Assembly (NCBI RefSeq): GCF_008704495.1
Contig: NZ_CP023699.1
Coordinates: forward strand, 5,146,001-5,210,000
Length of the DNA: 64,000 nucleotides
Source: Streptomyces kanamyceticus
Lineage (GTDB): Bacteria > Actinomycetota > Actinomycetes > Streptomycetales > Streptomycetaceae
Direction: 5' to 3'
Below are positions 9,078 to 16,830 of the stretch, piece after piece (the stretch's first letter is position 1; each line of letters opens with the position of its first letter). A model generated the notes under the pieces. It ran no database searches and was not told the origin of the DNA. It saw nothing but the letters and a program-made list of their open reading frames with translations. Position numbers and translations under genes: made by a program.

Positions 9078-9953
9078 TCACGCGTACCCCGAGAGCCGCG
9101 CCGCCGACGCGATCGTCGAGCGGGCCTCTCGGTCGGTGAGGCCGACGCGGAGGGCCGCGTCCGTGAGCTGAGGGGCCAGGAGTTCGCCGATGCCGTTCTC
9201 GTAGGCGCGGCAAGCGGCCCAGAAGAGGCGGGTGTTGCGCTGTCCCTCGTGCGCCGCGAGGACGAACTGGACCAGGCCCTGCCCTTGTTGGGCGGACGGC
9301 CGGTCGGTCGGCTCGGGCGCGGCGTGGTGGTGGCGCGGTGCGGGTGTGAGCAGGCGCAGCAGGGCGGGCGGGCAGGGGGCGGGCGGCAGTTGGGCGGTGC
9401 CGGGCACCGTGCCGTAGACGCCGTGCTCGGTGCGTGAGCCGGGTCCGACGAGGTAGCCGCCCGCGCCGCGGATGTCGATGCCGGGGGCCAGGCGGCCCGC
9501 CGAGTTGGGGATCACGGCGTCGGGCGGCCCAGCGAGCCAGATGTGGCGGCCGCCGCTCGGCGTGGTCACGACGACGGTGTCGGGGATCGTGAAGAGGTGC
9601 CGCAGCGCCAGTTCGCGCAGGGCGGCGGAGGCGTTTGCGCCCGACTTGGTGTCCAGGTCGATGCCGATCAGATGGTGCGGCGGCAGCCCGCAGGCGATGC
9701 CGTACCCGGTGGCCCAGGGCGCCGCGGCGAACAGCTCGCGGATGCGCCGGGGGTCGGTCGACGCGTCGTACACGCCGTGACCGAGCCGGCCGCAATCGCC
9801 GTGGCAGGGGGCGGGTGGCGGATCTTCGTGGTGGGGGGAGCGCAGGGCGGGGAGCTTCGCGCGGGACAGCGGGATCACCGCGAGACCCCGCTCGGCGGCG
9901 GACAGAGCGTGGGCGAGCGCCAGGGCGGTGGCATGGCGGTCGATGGTGGCCAT
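9078..9953 (-). CDS. bifunctional DNA primase/polymerase (Prim-Pol)
   Basis: 291 residues, AEP-superfamily primase-polymerase of the type often found on actinobacterial plasmids and chromosomes. The metal-binding motif is IGIDLDTKSG (Asp99, Asp101), followed by TPSGGRHIWL, whose His belongs to the third conserved motif. N-terminal residues 50-60 (CHGDCGRLGHG) could bind zinc. There is no helicase domain, so it is a stand-alone polymerase. The ATG at 9953 is chosen because conserved sequence (HATALALAHALSAAERGLAV) starts right after it. A one-mismatch LexA-type box lies 12 bp upstream of the start codon, suggesting induction by DNA damage. Convergent with the 8253 gene. Confidence 0.8.
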   Translation of the reverse strand: MATIDRHATALALAHALSAAERGLAVIPLSRAKLPALRSPHHEDPPPAPCHGDCGRLGHGVYDASTDPRRIRELFAAAPWATGYGIACGLPPHHLIGIDLDTKSGANASAALRELALRHLFTIPDTVVVTTPSGGRHIWLAGPPDAVIPNSAGRLAPGIDIRGAGGYLVGPGSRTEHGVYGTVPGTAQLPPAPCPPALLRLLTPAPRHHHAAPEPTDRPSAQQGQGLVQFVLAAHEGQRNTRLFWAACRAYENGIGELLAPQLTDAALRVGLTDREARSTIASAARLSGYA

Positions 9954-9964
9954 GACTTCAGTTT

Positions 9965-9978
9965 CGTACAAGTGTTCG
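9965..9978 (-). promoter_or_regulatory. candidate LexA (SOS) box
   Basis: CGTACAAGTGTTCG differs at one position from the Gram-positive LexA consensus CGAACNNNNGTTCG. It lies 12 bp before the primase-polymerase start codon, where bound LexA would block expression. Pattern match only. Confidence 0.4.
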
Positions 9979-10343
9979 AAGAAAGGAAGGGGGCGCACCG
10001 GCGGGCGGATGGGGCGGGTCCGATCTTGCGGCGTGGCGGTGGGCGCGCACGAAGAGTTGCCGGAACGCTTCACCTCTTGGGGCGCCCGGGATCTCTCGGG
10101 TTCGACCGGGTCGAACAGGGCTGAGCTGGTCGTTTGGGGGCGCGAAGATTGTTTATCGACATGTCATCACACTTGAGGGGGAATTGGGCCTTCCGGGCTG
10201 GTTCGCCGGGGATTCGGTGGGCAACTCTTGAGTCGCGACGTCGTGCAGAACTCCAAGGCGGTCGGCCAACTGCCTTGGGAAAAGCCGTACTTCTGGGTAC
10301 TCCCGGTCCGCCGGTGCGTACCTCCTGTTCTGGAGGAATTGAC
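9979..10343. other. 365-bp non-coding region between divergent genes
   Basis: Lies between the primase-polymerase gene and the Asn-rich peptide gene. Reading frames across it are short and overlap on both strands, with no good start signals. It is locally A/T-richer near 10140-10200. It should hold both promoters, but I cannot place either with confidence. Confidence 0.4.
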
Positions 10344-10655
10344 ATGGCAAGCATCCGTACCGCCCGCGTCATCGCCGCCGCCGCGGCCCTGCCCCTGGCC
10401 GCCGCGCTCTTCTCGGGAGTCGCGATGGCCGACAACGGCTCTTTCGCGGACAACGGATCGAACGCGGGGGTGGCGACGGTCAACGGCAGCGGTGTCGGCG
10501 GCAACAACCACGGCAACTCGAACACCACGCAGCAGCAGGCCGTCGGCAACGGCGCCTCGAACCAGAACAACAACGCCCAGGTGAACGGCTCCGGCTTCAC
10601 CGCGATCGACCAGTCGAACGAGAACATCGCGGTGAACTTCACCGAGCTCTGGTGA
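10344..10655 (+). CDS. small secreted Asn/Gly/Gln-rich peptide
   Basis: 103 residues with a strong ribosome site (GGAGGA, 10332-10337). A signal peptide (ARVIAAAAALPLAAALFSGV, cleavage after AMA) leaves a mature chain of about 74 residues beginning DNGSFADNGSNAG. It is dominated by Asn, Gly, Ser and Gln with spaced N-G-S and Q motifs (GVGGNNHGNSNTTQQQAVGN) and no Cys. It is not a chaplin (no GNV...CGN pattern) nor a rodlin by sequence. The composition recalls curlin-like amyloid repeats, but this is a compositional impression only. A single gene followed by two very strong hairpins suggests high expression. Function unknown. Confidence 0.75.
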   Translation: MASIRTARVIAAAAALPLAAALFSGVAMADNGSFADNGSNAGVATVNGSGVGGNNHGNSNTTQQQAVGNGASNQNNNAQVNGSGFTAIDQSNENIAVNFTELW

Positions 10656-10716
10656 GCCGACGGGGCCTCCAGGAGCTTGGGACGGCTCCCCGAGGCTGAC
10701 TCTGTGGGGTGTGACG

Positions 10717-10752
10717 GCCTGCGCGGCGGTACTTCGGTGCCGCCGCGCAGGC
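10717..10752. terminator. UUCG-capped terminator hairpin
   Basis: A 16-bp stem (14-bp core CTGCGCGGCGGTAC against GTGCCGCCGCGCAG, including one G-T pair) closes a TTCG tetraloop, 61 bp after the peptide gene. Very stable. Confidence 0.75.
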
Positions 10753-10757
10753 GTTTG

Positions 10758-10799
10758 CGCGTCCGGGGCGCCGGTACCGATACCGGCGCCCCGGACGCG
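10758..10799. terminator. second hairpin, 19-bp perfect stem
   Basis: A perfect 19-bp stem (10758-10776 with 10781-10799) closes a 4-base CCGA loop, five bases after the previous hairpin. It separates the peptide gene from the downstream fatty/steroid operon and would also block reverse read-through. Confidence 0.7.
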
Positions 10800-10826
10800 T
10801 GCGCGGGCCCGGCGTGGGGCGATCTC

Positions 10827-10862
10827 TTGACACCGGCACAGTTTCTGACGGACAGTCAGAAA
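10827..10862 (+). promoter_or_regulatory. promoter with inverted-repeat operator for igr-like operon
   Basis: TTGACA (10827-10832) is a consensus -35 box. A perfect inverted repeat, TTTCTGAC-5 bp-GTCAGAAA (10842-10862), sits where the -10 region would be, 32 bp before the GTG start. This is a typical TetR-family repressor site. It is not the KstR consensus known from mycobacterial cholesterol genes. No regulator gene is adjacent, so control would be from elsewhere. Confidence 0.6.
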
Positions 10863-10894
10863 AATTCGACGGTACGAGACGGAGAGGCCGCCCC

Positions 10895-12058
10895 GTGCAC
10901 CTCGCCCCCACCGAAAGCCAACAGCGCCTGCGCGCCGAACTGCGCGCGTACTTCCGGAAAGTGATGCCCGCGGGCCCGCCCGACAGCACCGATGTGACCG
11001 GACAGCGCAGGCTGCTGCGCAGGATCGGCGCCGACGGCATGCTCGGGATCGGCTGGCCCGTCGAGTACGGCGGCCAAGGGCGCGGCGCCGACGAGCAGTT
11101 CGTCTTCTTCGACGAGGCCTATCGCGCGGGCGCGCCCGTGTCGATGGTCACCCTGAACACCGTCGGGCCGACCCTCATGAAGTACGGCACCGAGGAGCAG
11201 AAGGCCGCCTTCCTGCCGCGCATCCTCAGCGGTGACATCGTCTTCGCGATCGGCTACAGCGAGCCGTCGGCGGGCACGGACCTGGCCTCGCTGCGGACCC
11301 GGGCGGTGCGCGACGGCGACGACTGGCTGATCGAAGGACAGAAGGTCTTCACCTCCAACGCGCAGAACGCCGACTGGATCTGGCTGGCCTGCCGCACCGA
11401 CCCCGAGGCCCCCAAGCACCAGGGCATCTCGATCGTCCTCGTCCCCACCGGCGCCCCCGGATTCTCCTGGACGCCGATCGAGACCGTCGGCGGCCTGACG
11501 ACGACGGCGACGTACTACGACGGGATCCGGGTCCCCGCGGGAAACCTCGTCGGCGAGGAGAACGGCGGCTGGGGCCTGATCACCAACCAGCTCAACCACG
11601 AGCGGGTGGCGCTCGCCGCGATCGGCATGCAGGCCGAGGACTTCTACGCGGCGGCGCTGGCCTCGGCCCGTACCCCCGATCCGGTGACGGGCGAACGTCG
11701 GATTGACGCCCCGTGGGTGCGATCCAGGCTGGCCGAGGCGCATGCCCTGCTCGCGGCAACGCGCCTGCTCAACTGGCGTTTGGTGGGTGATGTGGGGGCC
11801 GGGAGGCTGGCGCCCGGCGATGCGAGCGGCGTGAAGTTCGTGGGAACCGAATCGGCGGTGGAGGTGTATCGAATATGTCAGGAGATCGCGGGTGAGCAGG
11901 GCCTCGTGCGGGCCGGTTCGCCGGGTGATCTCGGGGGTGGCGATCTCGAGCGGATGAACAGGGCCGCGCAGATCAACACGTTCGGGGGCGGGGTGAGCGA
12001 GGTGCAGCGCGAGATCGTCGCGACGATGCGGCTCGGCATGCGGAGGGGGCGTCGGTGA
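10895..12058 (+). CDS. acyl-CoA dehydrogenase, FadE29/ChsE2-like
   Basis: 387 residues, the same length I recall for M. tuberculosis FadE29 (ChsE2). ACAD features: N-terminal helical domain, then IGYSEPSAGTDLASLRTRA (FAD/substrate loop) and a C-terminal helical domain ending AAQINTFGGGVSEVQREIVA. In mycobacteria this protein pairs with FadE28 as an alpha2beta2 enzyme that dehydrogenates the shortened steroid side chain (3-oxo-4-pregnene-20-carboxyl-CoA). GTG 10895 is chosen over upstream in-frame sequence because it follows GGAGAGG and begins the conserved HLAPTESQQRLRAELRAYF. First gene of a five-gene operon; its stop overlaps the next start by 4 bp. Actual substrate here is inferred. Confidence 0.83.
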   Translation: MHLAPTESQQRLRAELRAYFRKVMPAGPPDSTDVTGQRRLLRRIGADGMLGIGWPVEYGGQGRGADEQFVFFDEAYRAGAPVSMVTLNTVGPTLMKYGTEEQKAAFLPRILSGDIVFAIGYSEPSAGTDLASLRTRAVRDGDDWLIEGQKVFTSNAQNADWIWLACRTDPEAPKHQGISIVLVPTGAPGFSWTPIETVGGLTTTATYYDGIRVPAGNLVGEENGGWGLITNQLNHERVALAAIGMQAEDFYAAALASARTPDPVTGERRIDAPWVRSRLAEAHALLAATRLLNWRLVGDVGAGRLAPGDASGVKFVGTESAVEVYRICQEIAGEQGLVRAGSPGDLGGGDLERMNRAAQINTFGGGVSEVQREIVATMRLGMRRGRR

Positions 12059-12999
12059 AGGACATCGCGTACGAGGATCTGAAGGACATCGCCTACGAGG
12101 AGTTGCAGGCCTTCGAGGGCAGGGCCGCGGAGGAGACGGGGCACGGCAAGGACCCGGTCAACGGACCGATGATCAGGCACTGGTGCGAGGCGATGGGCGA
12201 CACCCATCCCGCGTACACGGGCGGCGACGCGGTGGCGCCGCCGACGATGCTGCAGGCCTGGACGATGGGCGGCCTCTCGGCGAACGGCGGCCGGTTCGTG
12301 GCCCACGACGAGCTGTTCGCGCTGCTCGAAGGCGGTGGCTACACCTCGGTGGTGGCCACCGACTGCGAGCAGGAGTACCTGCTGCCGCTGCGGCCCGGCG
12401 ACGAGATCACCTTCGACGCGGTGATCGAGTCGGTCTCCGAGCGCAAGACGACCAAGCTCGGCACGGGCCACTTCATCACCACGCGGATGGACGTCAGGGC
12501 AGGCGGAGAGCTCGCGGGGACCCACCGCTTCCGGATCCTCAAGTACGCACCGGCGCAGCGGAAACCGCAGGGCAAGCGCCCACGCCCCGTCATCAACCGG
12601 GACAACGCGGGATTCTGGGACGGCGTCGCCGCCCACCGCCTCCTGATCCAGCGCTGCGGAGGCTGCGACGCCCTGCGCTTCCCCTGGCTCCCGGGGTGCA
12701 ACGCGTGCGGGTCAGCCGAGTGGGACACGGTCGAGGCGAGCGGCGAGGGCACCGTCTACTCGTACGTCGTGATGCACCACCCGCCCTTCCCCGCCTTCGA
12801 CCCGCCCTATGCCGTCGGACTCATCGAGCTGGCGGAAGGCGTGCGGATCGTCAGCAACGTGATCGGGGTGCCGTACGACAAGGTGCGGATCGGGATGCCG
12901 GTGCGACTCGAAATCCAGCGTGTCGACGACGAGTTGGAGCTGCCGATGTTCCGGGCCGTGGACGTCTCCGTGGACGGCGCGGCAGAGGGCGAGGGCTGA
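12055..12999 (+). CDS. MaoC-like/DUF35 OB-fold fusion, ChsH2-like
   Basis: 314 residues. Residues 1-165 are a MaoC-type hot-dog domain (DTHPAYTGGDAVAPPTMLQAW). Residues 190-305 are a DUF35 domain: a zinc ribbon with paired Cys (CGGCDALRF, GCNACGS) followed by an OB fold. This matches ChsH2, which in mycobacteria forms an enoyl-CoA hydratase with ChsH1, while the DUF35 part docks the Ltp2 aldolase. GTG start within a 4-bp overlap with the upstream stop. The first 16 codons contain a tandem duplication (KDIAYEDL / KDIAYEEL), so an alternative internal start 24 bp downstream is possible. Confidence 0.83.
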   Translation: MKDIAYEDLKDIAYEELQAFEGRAAEETGHGKDPVNGPMIRHWCEAMGDTHPAYTGGDAVAPPTMLQAWTMGGLSANGGRFVAHDELFALLEGGGYTSVVATDCEQEYLLPLRPGDEITFDAVIESVSERKTTKLGTGHFITTRMDVRAGGELAGTHRFRILKYAPAQRKPQGKRPRPVINRDNAGFWDGVAAHRLLIQRCGGCDALRFPWLPGCNACGSAEWDTVEASGEGTVYSYVVMHHPPFPAFDPPYAVGLIELAEGVRIVSNVIGVPYDKVRIGMPVRLEIQRVDDELELPMFRAVDVSVDGAAEGEG

Positions 13000-13000
13000 C

Positions 13001-14161
13001 ATGGACTTCACGCCCACGGAGGAGCAGGCGGCCGCGCGCGACCTCGCCGGAGAGATCTTCGGCGACCTGGCCACCCCCGAGCGGCTCGCGGCGGCGGGCA
13101 CCGGGTCGGACGCCGAGCTGTGGAAGGCGCTGTGCGCGGCGGGACTGCCCGGCGCGGTGGAGGACGTCGGGCTGCTCGGGCTCGTGCTGCTCCTGGAGGA
13201 GCAGGGCAGGGTGACGGCCCAGGTGCCGTTCGCGGCGAGCTGTGTCTTCGGCCTGCTCGCGGTCGCCGCGCACGGCACGGACGAGCAGCGCTCCCGGCTG
13301 CTGCCCGCGCTGCGCGACGGCACATCGGTCGCCACCGGGGCCTTCCCCGCCCGGGGCTCGATGGTGGCGGACGAGACCGGGACGCTGACCGGCACAGTGC
13401 CGTGGGTGCCCTGGCTGAGGGACGCCACACACGTCTTGGTGGCCGCGGCCGACGCAAGCCTGTGGTGGGTGCCGGTGGCCGCAGCGCGGGTGGAGCCGGT
13501 CGAGCTGACCGCGCCCTGGTCGGCCGGGCGGCTCGTCCTCGACGGCGCGAAGGGAGAGCGGATCGGCGGGCCGACGACCTACGAGGACGTACGGGCGACG
13601 GCGCGCACCGCCTTCGCCGGGCTGCAGGCCGGGGTGTGCGCGGGCTCGCTGGCCCGAGCCGTGGCCCACACCAACGAACGGGAGCAGTTCGGCCGCCCCC
13701 TGGCCGCCAAGCAAGGGGTCCAACTCCGCGCCGCCGACGCGTACATGGACACCGAGGCGATCCGGGTCACGGCGTACGAGGCGGCCTGGCGCCGCGACGC
13801 GGGCCTGGCGTACGGGACACATGCGCTGACCGCCGCCTGGTGGGCGTCGGAGGCGGGCAAGCGCGTCGTGCACGCGGGCCAGCACCTGCACGGCGGCATG
13901 GGCGCCGACCTCGACCACCCGGTGCACCGGCACTTCCTGTGGGGGCGCCAGCTGGACGCGTATCTGGGCTGCGGGAGTGAGGTCCTCGAAGAGCTGGGAG
14001 AACTGATCGGCCGCCAGGGCGAACTCACTGGGCAAGAGGCCGCGTCCGGAGAGGTCGGACCCAGAGATGACGGACCCGGAGAAGCCGCGCACGAAGAAGC
14101 CGCACCCGAAGAAGCCGCGCACGGAGAGCTGAAGGACAAGGACAAGGAGGGGACGGTATGA
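13001..14161 (+). CDS. acyl-CoA dehydrogenase, FadE28/ChsE1-like
   Basis: 386 residues: an ACAD core of about 340 residues (the usual length for FadE28) plus an extra acidic tail of about 45 residues rich in Glu, Ala and His (GEAAHEEAAPEEAAHGELKD), which is probably disordered. The core starts MDFTPTEEQAAARDLAGEIF and includes the C-terminal GMGADLDHPVHRHFLWGRQL block. It lacks the YSEPSAGTD-type FAD loop of its partner, as in the half-degenerate ChsE1 subunits, so it likely works only as a heteromer with the 10895 product. ATG one base after the upstream stop; its own stop overlaps the next ATG. Confidence 0.8.
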   Translation: MDFTPTEEQAAARDLAGEIFGDLATPERLAAAGTGSDAELWKALCAAGLPGAVEDVGLLGLVLLLEEQGRVTAQVPFAASCVFGLLAVAAHGTDEQRSRLLPALRDGTSVATGAFPARGSMVADETGTLTGTVPWVPWLRDATHVLVAAADASLWWVPVAAARVEPVELTAPWSAGRLVLDGAKGERIGGPTTYEDVRATARTAFAGLQAGVCAGSLARAVAHTNEREQFGRPLAAKQGVQLRAADAYMDTEAIRVTAYEAAWRRDAGLAYGTHALTAAWWASEAGKRVVHAGQHLHGGMGADLDHPVHRHFLWGRQLDAYLGCGSEVLEELGELIGRQGELTGQEAASGEVGPRDDGPGEAAHEEAAPEEAAHGELKDKDKEGTV

Positions 14162-14577
14162 GGGCCGGTGACGCGCTGCCGCCGCTGGAGATTCCGATCA
14201 CCCGCACCCTGATCGTCGCCGGGGCCGTCGCGTCCCGCGACTACCAGGACGTGCACCACGACGCGGAGCTGGCGAAGGCCAAGGGCTCCCCCGACATCTT
14301 CATGAACATCCTCACCACGAACGGACTGGTGGGCCGGTACATCACCGACCACTTCGGCCCCACCGCGGTCCTGCGCAAGGTGGCCATCCGGCTCGGTGCG
14401 CCCAACTACCCGGGCGACACGATGGTGTTGACGGGCGCCGTCGAGCACGTGGACGCCGCGCCCGGCGGACGGACGGCCACGGCCACGGTCAAGATCGTCG
14501 GGGCCAACGGCATCGGCAAGCACGTCACCGGCACGGTGACGGTGACGGTGACCGGCTCCGAAGGAGGTGCCGCATGA
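14158..14577 (+). CDS. MaoC-family hydratase, ChsH1-like
   Basis: 139 residues, single hot-dog domain. It carries DYQDVHHDAELAKAKGSPDI, the hydratase-2 region with Asp and His catalytic residues (the His-His pair after DxxD/V), then MNILTTNGLVGRYITDHFGP. In mycobacteria ChsH1 supplies the catalytic residues and ChsH2 the acyl pocket; together they hydrate the steroid enoyl-CoA. ATG overlaps the preceding stop (ATGA) and its own stop overlaps the following ATG in the same way, so all four joints of this operon are translationally coupled or nearly so. Confidence 0.82.
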   Translation: MRAGDALPPLEIPITRTLIVAGAVASRDYQDVHHDAELAKAKGSPDIFMNILTTNGLVGRYITDHFGPTAVLRKVAIRLGAPNYPGDTMVLTGAVEHVDAAPGGRTATATVKIVGANGIGKHVTGTVTVTVTGSEGGAA

Positions 14578-15740
14578 GTGTCCGGGGGCGGGACAGCCTC
14601 GGCGGGCGGGCCGCGATCGTCGGCATCGGGGCGACGGAGTTCTCCAAGGACTCGGGGCGCAGCGAGCTCAAGCTGGCCGTGGAGGCCGTGCACACCGCGC
14701 TCGACGACGCCGGACTCACCCCGGCCGACGTCGACGGCATGGTCACCTTCACGATGGACACCAACCCGGAGATCACGGTCGCGCAGGCGGCAGGCATCGG
14801 AGAGCTGTCCTTCTTCTCCCGCGTGCACTACGGAGGCGGTGCGGCCTGCGCCACCGTCCAGCAGGCGGCACTCGCCGTGGCGTCCGGAGTCGCCGAAGTC
14901 GTCGTCTGCTACCGCGCGTTCAACGAGCGGTCGGGGCGCAGGTTCGGCTCGGGGGTGCAGCGGCGCGAGCCGTCCGCGGAGGGCGCCGCGCTCGGCTGGA
15001 ACCTGCCGTTCGGCCTGCTGACCCCCGCCTCCTGGGTGGCGATGGCGGCCCAGCGCTACCTCCACGCGTACGGCCTGACCCCCGACGCCTTCGGCCACGT
15101 CGCCGTCCTGGACCGGAAGTACGCGGCGACGAACCCCGCGGCCTACTTCCACGGCAAGCCGATCACGCTCGCCGACCACGCGGCCTCGCGCTGGATCGTC
15201 GAACCGCTGCGGCTCCTGGACTGCTGCCAGGAGACGGACGGCGGCCAGGCCGTCGTCGTCACGACCCCGGAGCGGGCCCGCGATCTGCCGCACCCTCCTG
15301 CGGTGATCACGGCGGCGGCGCAGGGGGCGGGCCGGGCGCAGGAGCAGATGACCAGCTTCTACCGGGACGACCTCAGCGGGCTGCCCGAAATGAGCGTGGT
15401 GGCACGGCAGTTGTGGCGGACCTCGGGGCTCGGCCCGGCGGACATCGACGTCGGCATCCTGTACGACCACTTCACTCCGTTCGTGCTGATGCAGCTGGAG
15501 GAGTTCGGGTTCTGCGGGTCCGGGGAGGCCGCGGACTTCGTCGCCGAGGAGCGGTTGCCGATGAACACGCACGGCGGGCAGCTCGGGGAGGCGTACCTGC
15601 ACGGGATGAACGGCATCGCCGAGGCCGTGAGACAACTGCGCGGGACGTCGGTGAACCAGATACCCGGCGCCTCGCGGGCACTGGTCACCGCGGGCACGGG
15701 TGTCCCCACATCGGGGCTGATTCTGGGGTCGGACGGCTGA
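14574..15740 (+). CDS. lipid-transfer thiolase-like protein, Ltp2-like aldolase
   Basis: 388 residues, thiolase superfamily of the SCP-x/lipid-transfer type: GGRAAIVGIGATEFSKDSG at the start, YGGGAACATVQQAALAVASG in the region where true thiolases keep the nucleophilic Cys, and NTHGGQLGEAYLHGMNGIAE near the end. Mycobacterial Ltp2 (386 residues) is a retro-aldolase that releases propionyl-CoA from the steroid side chain in complex with the ChsH2 DUF35 domain, which is encoded upstream here. Last gene of the operon; a small hairpin follows at 15754-15776. Family and partner set are convincing; the exact substrate is inferred. Confidence 0.83.
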   Translation: MSVRGRDSLGGRAAIVGIGATEFSKDSGRSELKLAVEAVHTALDDAGLTPADVDGMVTFTMDTNPEITVAQAAGIGELSFFSRVHYGGGAACATVQQAALAVASGVAEVVVCYRAFNERSGRRFGSGVQRREPSAEGAALGWNLPFGLLTPASWVAMAAQRYLHAYGLTPDAFGHVAVLDRKYAATNPAAYFHGKPITLADHAASRWIVEPLRLLDCCQETDGGQAVVVTTPERARDLPHPPAVITAAAQGAGRAQEQMTSFYRDDLSGLPEMSVVARQLWRTSGLGPADIDVGILYDHFTPFVLMQLEEFGFCGSGEAADFVAEERLPMNTHGGQLGEAYLHGMNGIAEAVRQLRGTSVNQIPGASRALVTAGTGVPTSGLILGSDG

Positions 15741-15753
15741 ACGCGGCGCGTGT

Positions 15754-15776
15754 CCCGGGCCTGTCGCGGGCCCGGG
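15754..15776 (+). terminator. hairpin after igr-like operon
   Basis: CCCGGGCC (15754-15761) pairs with GGCCCGGG (15769-15776) around a 7-base loop, 13 bp after the operon's last stop codon. Confidence 0.5.
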
Positions 15777-15792
15777 CCCGTTCACTCGCCCT

Positions 15793-16644
15793 ATGCGTCT
15801 GCGAAGGATGATCATTGGACTTGTCCTCGCCCTTGCGGCGGTGACCACCCTGGCCCCGGACCCGGCGGGGGCGACGTCAGGGGCCATGTCAGGGGCGACG
15901 TCAGAGGCGGCGGCCGGGAGAGCCGGGGTGTCGACGTTCCGCGGCTGGGCCTTCGACACCTGTCTGACCCAGTCGCTCGACACCATGAAGCGCTGGCGGC
16001 ATTCCAAGTACAGGGCGGTCGGCATCTACTACGCGGGCCGCGGCCGGGCCTGCAAGCGGCAGCCGCATCTCGACCGGGGCTGGACGCGCGCGGTGCAGCG
16101 GATGGGCTGGCGGGTGCTCCCGGTGTACGTCGGTTCGCAGTCGCCGTGTGTGACCGCGGAGAACAAGAAGGAGGTACGGATCGGAAAGCACCCCCTGAGG
16201 CAGGGGAAGCGGGAGGGACGTGACGCGGTACGCAAGGCGAAGGCACTCGGCATCAAGCGGCGCAGCCCGCTCTATCTGGACATGGAGGCGTACGCCTACC
16301 GCGAGCAGGCGTGTGCGCGCACCACGCTCTCCTTCGTGCGGGCCTGGGACCGCGAAGTGCGCAGGCACGGATACGTCCCCGGGTTCTACAGCAGCGCCGA
16401 CTCCGGCGTACGGCACATGGAGGCGGCGCGGCGGGCGGGCGTGCGGGATCTGCCCGCGGTGCTGTGGTTCGCGCGCTGGCACACGCGACCCCACCTCTAC
16501 GCGGAGCGCGGGCTCGCGCGGCACGCGTGGCATCCGGCCCGGCGCATCCACCAGTACGCGGGTAACGTGAAGGAACGGCACGGCGGACGCACCCTCCTGA
16601 TCGACCGAAATCTGGTGCACGCCCCGGTGGCTCGCATCCGATAG
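15793..16644 (+). CDS. secreted DUF1906 glycoside-hydrolase-like protein
   Basis: 283 residues with a signal peptide (MIIGLVLALAAVTTLAPDPA). The mature part begins GVSTFRGWAFDTCLTQSLDT and runs as a TIM-barrel-like DUF1906 domain, related to Rv2525c: YRAVGIYYAGRGRACKRQPH, GWRVLPVYVGSQSP, SPLYLDMEAYAYR (with the acidic residues expected in the active site) and RIHQYAGNVKERHGGRTLLIDRN at the end. Family members are exported and thought to act on or sense the cell wall; activity is unproven. The conserved DMEAY/Y and IDRN motifs make the fold call good. ATG start 52 bp after the igr-like operon. Confidence 0.78.
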   Translation: MRLRRMIIGLVLALAAVTTLAPDPAGATSGAMSGATSEAAAGRAGVSTFRGWAFDTCLTQSLDTMKRWRHSKYRAVGIYYAGRGRACKRQPHLDRGWTRAVQRMGWRVLPVYVGSQSPCVTAENKKEVRIGKHPLRQGKREGRDAVRKAKALGIKRRSPLYLDMEAYAYREQACARTTLSFVRAWDREVRRHGYVPGFYSSADSGVRHMEAARRAGVRDLPAVLWFARWHTRPHLYAERGLARHAWHPARRIHQYAGNVKERHGGRTLLIDRNLVHAPVARIR

Positions 16645-16720
16645 CGCCGCCAGTGACGGTGTCGACGACCGCGTATCGATGTGGTTCCTGGGGGTGACCC
16701 CTCAGGGATGTGCTCCGCCC

Positions 16721-16743
16721 CCTCCACCTGTAGGAGGTGGAGG
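16721..16743. other. hairpin in the sigma-factor leader
   Basis: CCTCCACCT (16721-16729) pairs perfectly with AGGTGGAGG (16735-16743) around a 5-base loop, about 90 bp before the ECF sigma gene. It may end the DUF1906 transcript or act in the sigma gene leader. Confidence 0.4.
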
Positions 16744-16830
16744 CAGCACCACTCGTACAACCTGAGGCGGACACCGCTTCGGGACCTGCGGCCGATCCGG
16801 AGAAGTAGGGGGCGCTTCTAGCGTGGAGCC

